DNA from: Nymphaea colorata
Lineage: Eukaryota; Streptophyta; Magnoliopsida; Nymphaeales; Nymphaeaceae
Direction of reading: 5' to 3'
Length of the DNA stretch: 64,000 nt
NCBI RefSeq assembly: GCF_008831285.2
Contig: NC_045138.2
Coordinates: 43,145,115 to 43,209,114 of the forward strand
Position 1 is the first letter of the stretch. The number at the start of each line of letters is the position of its first letter. The notes beneath the pieces are model-generated. The model had not been told where the DNA came from, did no database searches, and saw only the letters and a program-made list of their open reading frames with translations. Of the stretch, positions 57,984 through 64,000 are shown one piece after another. The translations under genes were made by a program, and so were the position numbers.

Positions 57984-60092
57984 ATGTCTTCACTAAGAGA
58001 AAATACTATTAGCAAAGACAAACAAGTACTATGCAGTTCAGGAGCAGGTTCAACAGAACCACCTAATGTAGGAAGCTCTACACAACAGTCTATAGATCAT
58101 GACAGTTTAGATCCTACTAATGTGAGGTGTGTTCAAAATGAGGATGTATCTGTGGGTGGTATAAAAAGACAAAGGACAAGAACTTCTTCAGTTTGGAATG
58201 ATTTTGAAGAAGTAACTGTGGGTGGTCTCAAAAAAGGTAGATGCAAGTATTGCAAAACAACATTTGTTATACAGGAAGGAGTACATCATCGATGAAAAGA
58301 CATAAGTGTCTTATGCGTCCTAGTAATTTGAAGCAAAATACTTTGAACTTTGGGATTAGTGAAGTTTCAGGCCTTACAAAGGAATCAATGAGTAAGGGTG
58401 TCAAACTTTATCCTGAAAAGATAAGAGAGATAATAGCAAAGATGGTAGTTTGTCATGAGTATGCATTCAATATGGTTGAACATTGTTGGTTTAGATTTTT
58501 AATGAAGCTTGTTTTTCCAAATTGGGTATCCATTTCAAGGACAACAGTGAAAAGAGATGTTACAAAATTATATGAGGTCGGAAAAAAAAAGTTGAAGGAA
58601 TATTTTAAAGGTGTTCCTTCCATTGCTTTGACAACAGATATGTGAACGTCTAACCAACAAATTGGGTATATTTCCATTACAGCCCACTTAATAGATCATT
58701 CTTGGACACTTCAGAAGCGTATAATTGGTTTTATCCAAGTCGAACCACCTCATACTGGGAAGAATCTAACAAATGTGATTGCTAAAAATATTCAAGAATG
58801 GAAAATTAAAAAGAAGATCATCTCCATTACAGTTGACAATGCTTCTTCTAATGATCTTCTTGTAAGAACATTGAAAGAAGTTTTAGAGAAAAGTGGTGTA
58901 AATCTATACCAAGGCAGTAAATTTTTTCATGTCCGTTGTTGTGGACATATACTAAATCTAATGGTGCAAGATGGTTTGTTTGCTATTAGAGATGAACTTG
59001 GTAAGATTAAAGAGGCAGTCAAATATGTAAAATGTTATCCATCAAGACTTCACAACTTTAAAGTTATAGTAGATGAATTTGAAATTCGTGGTCAAAAGAA
59101 GTTGGTTATAGATGTTGCAACTCGATGGAATTCTACTTATTTGATGTTGAAGGTTGCACTTATGTACAGACATGTTTTTGATAGAATGTTATGGAAGATG
59201 CTGGTTTTACTTGGTTGCTGGATGCAAATGAATGGGAGAGAGTACAAAAAAATTGTACTTTTCTTGAAGCATTTTATAATGTTTTTGTGCTTTTTTCATG
59301 GTCCAAGTATACTACAACAAACCTATTTTTCTTATAAATTTGGGGGGATCAAGAATTATTACAAGAAGAAGTTGTAAATAGGTGTAGTTTTATGAAGAGA
59401 ATGGCATCCAAAATGAAAGAAAATTTTGATAAGTATTGGAGTTATTGCAATATGTTGATGGCTATTGCTTTCATATCATATCCAAGAATAAAGTTTAGTT
59501 TAACAGACTTTGTTTTTTCAAAGACTTTTAGTCAAGTACAAGAAAAGGAATATCAGATGACATTAGTAAGAAATACAATGCAAGAGCTTTATAACAACTA
59601 CGTTGCAAAAATGAAGGATTAAATAAAGATGTTGAATGTGATGCTACTACTTCTGTGAGAGGAACTGACTCATCATGTAGCAACTCCAATAGATCTAGTG
59701 TAAGATTTTTTAGCTTTTTAAGCAAAGCAGACAATGTTTCTTTCCAAGATCCAAAGTTTGAGCTTGATATGTATTTAGAAGATAGATTGCTGAAATGTGA
59801 TGCTACCACTCATGATTTATTTGATATATTGATTTGATGGAAATATAAAGAATTGAAATACCCCATGTTATCACATATGGCACGAGATATATTATGTATT
59901 CCTATTAACACAGTTGCCTCTGAATCTGCTTTTAGTACTGGAGGTCGAGTTGTGGATGAATGTAGGAGTTCATTGAGTCCAAAGACAGTAGAAGAATTAG
60001 TTTGTGCAGGTGATTGGATAAAACAATATGGCAACCCTATGAATCTTGTACCGGTATTGCTAAAGGTACGTACTAAAATGTATGTATATTAA
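57984..60092 (+). pseudogene. hAT transposase pseudogene, BED finger to dimerisation domain
   Basis: Follows a TATCTACAG splice acceptor. The first ATG (57984) opens 103 codons ending in a BED zinc finger (SSVWNDFEEV, then CKYC). A frameshift near 58290 moves its last part (MKRHKC) to the next frame. That frame (58241-58645) ends IALTTDM-UGA, where relatives have Trp. The RNase H-fold core continues with ISITVDNASSNDLLV, FFHVRCCGHILNLMVQDG and LVIDVATRWNSTYLML (58775-59190), then shifts after VFDRM. Later pieces are YWSYCNMLMAIAFISYPRIK, the DPKFELDMYLEDR block, and the hAT C-terminal dimerisation domain PINTVASESAFSTGGRVVDE (59853-60092), which ends at a GTACGT donor. The protein would cut and paste the element in the nucleus. 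At least two frameshifts and four stops inactivate it. Confidence 0.9.
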
Positions 60093-60960
60093 GGTTTATC
60101 ATGTTTATTTGTGCTTATATGTCATAGAAATTGTTTATTGATCCATTATTTTTGGTTTTTTTGTAGTGACATGATTCAACATCATTTCAAACATATTATG
60201 CAGTAACAACTAACCAAATATCAGGTATTCTTTGAAATTATCTTTCATTTTTAGTTAGTTATTCATTGTGAAAGCATCAATAGTTTGTAGTCTCTTCCGC
60301 TACAGACATATTGATGTATACTCTTACATGCGCACATTGATAATGGCGAGTTGTTTCATTAACTTAACAATGCAAAGCTACTGGTCTTTTGTTGATCTAA
60401 AGTTTCCATGTGATATTATTTTATTGTTATAGATGTTGACCTTAAACGAGTTAATTTGCATGTCAGGCTCTCTCAATTTTGTCTAACAATCCTTTATTCA
60501 CTTCCCTAATGTTAGTAAATTTAAATAATAGGCCTGTGCATGAAGGACACAATGAAACTGCTCAGCCCACCTCTCATTGATAAGATGTTATATAGGCTGT
60601 ACAACCTTTTCTTTCCCTTGAATTGTTCTTAGATAGCATCTTTGCTTTGTCCATAGCTTCATGGAGGTACCGGTAGCAGACCAATCGTCATTGTGAACCA
60701 AACTTTGTCCAATGTTATACTGAAAGTACCTAGCTGACTATGAATAAAATACCCATAACTTCTCTTGACTTTCGTGCATGTGGATATAGAGTCCATTCAT
60801 CTACTGAGCATATTGATCTCAAATGCATTTCTTTGCTTTATTATGCTCTATATAATGAAAACATTTGTAACAAATCTAATTTGTGCAGGGTGAACCAACT
60901 CAAATTCATGTGTGTATTTTCTCGGCAAACTCAGCACATGTGCATATGATTACAGATAAA
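60093..60960. other. 3' non-coding part of the hAT element
   Basis: An AG acceptor (TTTTTTTGTAG, near 60168) could start a terminal untranslated exon. No other feature recognised. Confidence 0.35.
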
Positions 60961-61020
60961 GTCTGATTTCTTGACAACTCAGTAACTAGTGTCTGATTTC
61001 TTGACAACTCAGTAACTAGT
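60961..61020 (+). repeat. perfect 2 x 30-bp tandem repeat
   Basis: Two identical adjacent 30-bp units starting GTCTGATTTCTTGAC. Confidence 0.95.
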
Positions 61021-61418
61021 GTTTCTGATGAAGCATACGTGTGAACTGTATTATATAGTCGAGCACTTATGTGTAATTTCTGAAATGTTAGATGGCTACA
61101 ATTCATAGTCATCAAACAGCCACCGCAGATCTTGTCTTTTCATTGGTGCACTGTTCTCAACACTCTGAAAGATGAATATGGCTTTGTTCCCAATCTTGGT
61201 AGCTTTTTATTGCTAGCAGTTTATGGAATTTTTCAAAGAGTAGTACTTCCATTTCCAACCACCAACCGCTGGGTTCTCACTAAAAACGCCATTGGACATT
61301 TGAGTTGTCTTAATTCAGAGTAAAATACAGAGAATTGCTACCACGAGGAGGATACCAAATTCATAAAAAAGGTTGTAACTTTTTGTCTCTTCGATCTGTG
61401 GACTTTTTACTATTCAAT

Positions 61419-61600
61419 CGATGGAATATTTGCATAAACAGTACTGTTGAGTTATTCAAATAGGTCTTCACTGTTGTTGCAGATGGAATATTTTCTGCAT
61501 AAACAGTGTTAACTTATTCATATGGGATTTTGTTGTTCAAGCAGGTGGAATATTTGCATCAACAGAGCTAACTTATCCACATTGTCTCTTTCCTTTTCCC
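61419..61600 (+). repeat. 3 x ~63-bp minisatellite
   Basis: Units begin near 61419, 61482 and 61546 with R-ATGGAATATT...GCATMAACAG and TTATYCA words. Copies have small indels. Confidence 0.8.
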
Positions 61601-61818
61601 ATTTTAAAAAGTTTTTCTTCTGATTACTTTTATGCAAAATCTCATATAAAAATTTGACTCAAGGATTATAAATGAGTTAATCGAGTTACGCAAGTCGAGC
61701 TTGACTTTGTTAATCGAGTCAAGCTCGAGCTTGAGTTAGGCAGCTCGACTCTAGTTCGAGTCGAGTTCGAGCTTGAGCTCGAGCTGGGCGAGCTCGACTC
61801 GGCTCGTGTGCAGCCCTA

Positions 61819-61952
61819 AAAGTAGCTCTTTGTCAGGTGCTGAGCACCAACCATCACTGTAGCAAGTACTATAGCACCACCCATTTACTTTCATTTTCGA
61901 TGCATTTCATTTTCCTTCCTTTCCACATATCATTTCCCTTCCTCTCCATTTT

Positions 61953-61955
<3 letters not shown>
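61819..61955. other. right flank of the hAT element
   Basis: Not recognisably viral, unlike the left flank, so the two sides of the hAT no longer match. Confidence 0.5.
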
Positions 61956-62003
<48 letters not shown>

Positions 62004-62004
62004 A
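61956..62004. repeat. compound (TA)n-(TG)n microsatellite
   Basis: About 13 TA units followed by about 10 TG units. Confidence 0.95.
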
Positions 62005-63299
62005 TGTCATGTATATGTGTATATACGGTGTTGACATATATACAGGATAACGATTAGTGGATTATTAAGTCATTTTAGAGTGTCTGATTTTATAATAAAC
62101 ATGTTTTAGTGATATACTTGCCGCATGACATTATCTAATAATGTAAGCAACGAGTATAGATACGGCAGCTTCTGAAATACTTTCATAGGTAACTTGTTTA
62201 AATGTACCTTTGCAGAATAGGTTCAATAAATTCAACAACAGCATATTTTCTTCTTGGGCTTTCAGATTATGACATATTCCCAAATAAAGCTTTTGTAGTG
62301 TCTTCTGACTTTTCCAGCATATTAAATTCGTTTTTGAGAAATTTAACTACAAAAAATGTTCGACACTATAGGGTTTCAAAGCAAAAACGTAAAATTCCAA
62401 TGTAACAATTGATGAGCCAATAAACTTAAGTATGCCAACTAAAAGGATTTTATAAAATTCGCCCTCGCACTGGAGTTTTTTAGGACTTTTTTAATCCTAT
62501 ACTAGTAGACATTTCAAGTTCATCCATGTGGTTGGATTCATCAAAAACAATTTAAGAACCCCAGAAAAGCTAAAAGCTCTTTAGATATCTATAGTTTTAA
62601 GACGTCAAACTGAAACCATCAACAAAAAGTTTTTAGCTTCACTCACTGATTATATAGAAACCAAGCAGTAGAAAGATTATGACAGATGGGTTCCCCGATA
62701 TGCAATCTTTCTTCCATCAGTTACGCCCATTTCAGAATATTATAGCATCAGACCAACAGCTACCAAAGACCCTGAGATGAACCTTAACTACAAATATTGT
62801 TTAAGTAGATTTTTCTCGAGTATTTTTCAAAAAATTGTTATTTTCAAAAAAAAATCTCCAAATCTAAACAAATAAAAATCAAATGTTACTTAAAAATACA
62901 ATAAACGAAAAACTAATAAGAAAACATAAAAAAAAATATAGTTAAAATAACAAAATTAGTGAAGTAATAAGTATTGTATTGCACCCAAGAGGTCATGTTA
63001 AATATCTAAAACAAAAAGAAATAAAACAATAAACAAAAGTTGAAAAAAATAAACAGAAAATGAAATAAGAACAATAAACAAAAAATTCGTGTTAAAAACA
63101 CGATAAAATTACGATCAATTGGCTTTTAACATTTTTTTTCAAAATACTGTGACGTTTTCCCATTTATATCGTTTTCTTCATTTTTCCGTTAATATCATGA
63201 TCTTTTCAAAAATATACCGCTATCTGTGGCTATAAGTAGAAGTGATGATTAACAATAAAATAACAAACTACGTTATTAGCAATTAGTATTTACAAAAGG
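62005..63299. other. AT-rich intergenic DNA
   Basis: No gene recognised. Poly-A-rich plus strand between 62830 and 63080; the only frame over 60 codons (62202-62405) is unrecognised. Confidence 0.5.
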
Positions 63300-63304
63300 A
63301 ATCT

Positions 63305-63960
63305 GGTGCAACGCTGCTGGGGATAGGGCTGCCCCCTTTTATTATTATTAAAGCAAAGAAGCATAGAATATTACAGAAACCAAAAAGCCCGAGGACAACC
63401 TGTCAAGCCTAAATGCTCAGCAAGCTGGCACAAACAAGAGAAGAACAAAAGAATTCGAAGAAAAGCATATCAGAGAACTAACTCATATTGTGGGCATATG
63501 TTCCCAAACCAGAGTCAACATCAAATTTTTTTGTAACACAGCGTTGCAAGGACGCCAATCCCCAGGTTGCAATTTCGAAAAAACATTATTTATTGCCTTT
63601 GCATCATCTATTTACAGATTTCTTTAGCTTGGATCTCCAAGCCGCAACCCACAACAAATATTTACCATGTCTTCCAATATCCTGATTTTCACCATCTCTT
63701 TGGTGCAGGCTTCATCATTATCAATCTTTCCATTTCGCACTTTCCAAACATGAGGAAACATTAGCTTCCAGCATCTATATCTCAAATATCCTGATTTTCA
63801 CCATCTCTTTGGTGCAGGCTTCATCATTATCAATCTTTCCATTTCGCACTTTCCAAACATGAGGAAACATTAGCTTCCAGCATCTATATCTCAAACTGTC
63901 TTTAAATGTTCAACCCCACCATCACATCATGGCATATCTTGCACAACTCCGTTCGGTCAA
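63305..63960 (-). pseudogene. LINE ORF2 C-terminal and 3' end remnant
   Basis: On the minus strand the piece near 63770-63680 reads KLMFPHVWKVRNGKID, like the zinc-binding/terminal region that ends plant LINE ORF2 (the 'VWxxRNxxIF' block). It then continues into 3' untranslated DNA ending TTAATAATAATAAAAGGGGGCAGCCC near 63335. That tail resembles the one at 45830-45880. The frame has stops and a 109-bp duplication. The rest of the LINE would lie beyond the right edge. Confidence 0.55.
63676..63893. repeat. perfect 2 x 109-bp tandem duplication
   Basis: The unit starting AATATCCTGATTTTCACC is repeated head-to-tail with no mismatch that I can see. Because 109 is not a multiple of 3, it shifts the LINE reading frame. 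Confidence 0.95.
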
Positions 63961-64000
63961 CTCACAACTGAAAGAGTAATACAAAAATAGTTGAGTCCGT

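Larger units (their letters stand above)
54968..61818 (+). mobile_element. hAT transposon, 6.85 kb, decayed autonomous-type
   Basis: The right end reads GGCTCGTGTGCAGCCCTA (to 61818), identical in its last 12 bases to the 29775-30942 element. The left end (TTGCACAACGAGTCGAGCC) is the same terminus with its first bases lost or mutated. Both ends carry long CTCGAGCTCGACTCGG-type subterminal arms. Between them lie a pyrimidine-rich leader, an intron acceptor before the transposase start, the transposase pseudogene and a repeat-rich 3' region. No matching 8-bp target duplication was found, as expected if the left end was damaged where it meets viral DNA. It is the likely family source of transposase for the small hAT element, now inactive here. 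Confidence 0.75.

Noticed and set aside
54968-61826. 8-bp target duplication around the large hAT
   Set aside because: The 8 bases outside each end (left CACCAGTT, right AAAGTAGC) do not match under any small shift tried.

Overview
This is a gene-poor, AT-rich stretch of a plant nuclear genome, almost certainly an angiosperm. The evidence is the transposon set (Ty1/copia, L1-like LINE, hAT, CACTA/Ptta, PIF/Harbinger-like), a plant-type DOMON protein, an FAR1-related zinc-knuckle remnant, a decayed plant pararetrovirus (Caulimoviridae) and many (AT)n/(AG)n microsatellites. The species cannot be named from the sequence. No CRISPR array, operon, rRNA or tRNA gene was seen.

Layout. 1-1.45 kb: end of a tandem array with a ~555-bp unit. 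1.45-17.4 kb: mostly anonymous DNA with one plausible host gene, a secreted DOMON protein (6074-6658, minus) resembling AIR12 or the N-terminal half of cytochrome b561-DOMON proteins. 17.4-22 kb: two spliced exons of a Ptta/En-Spm-type transposase, then a decayed copia element (minus) split by a 2.08-kb PIF/Harbinger-like element with a TAA target duplication. 22-29.7 kb: AT-rich DNA with several minisatellites. 29.8-38.4 kb: a run of DNA transposons. These are a 1.17-kb non-autonomous hAT with a perfect 8-bp TSD, a second hAT transposase pseudogene, a ~31-bp degenerate minisatellite, a CACTA-type terminus, a very GC-rich 478-bp hAT-like element with a perfect 8-bp TSD, and a 907-bp PIF/Harbinger-like element.

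38.4-45.9 kb: an internally deleted LINE carrying a nearly complete copia retrotransposon (39433-44859, minus). The copia has ~312-bp LTRs differing at about 8 positions, a 19-nt initiator-Met tRNA primer-binding site, a purine tract and a 5-bp TSD (TTGTT). Its coding region is broken by a UGA at the start of integrase, by frameshifts before RT and before RNase H, and by stops in RNase H.

46-55 kb: an FAR1-related double zinc-knuckle remnant, a GC-rich patch, (AT)n DNA and a decayed endogenous pararetrovirus (about 49.93-54.32 kb, minus) lying head-to-head with a second, divergent viral fragment (about 54.33-54.97 kb, plus). 55-61.8 kb: a 6.85-kb hAT element with a decayed BED/RNase H-fold/dimerisation transposase. 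Its right terminus matches the non-autonomous element at 29.8 kb, so the two form one family within the window. 61.8-64 kb: microsatellites, anonymous DNA and the 3' end of another LINE (minus) with a perfect 109-bp tandem duplication.

The loci do not form a pathway. The window is a nest of mobile elements in which relative insertion order can be read. No new enzymatic system was found; the most informative observations are the nested insertions, the head-to-head viral fragments, the hAT family pair and the intact intron of the Ptta fragment.
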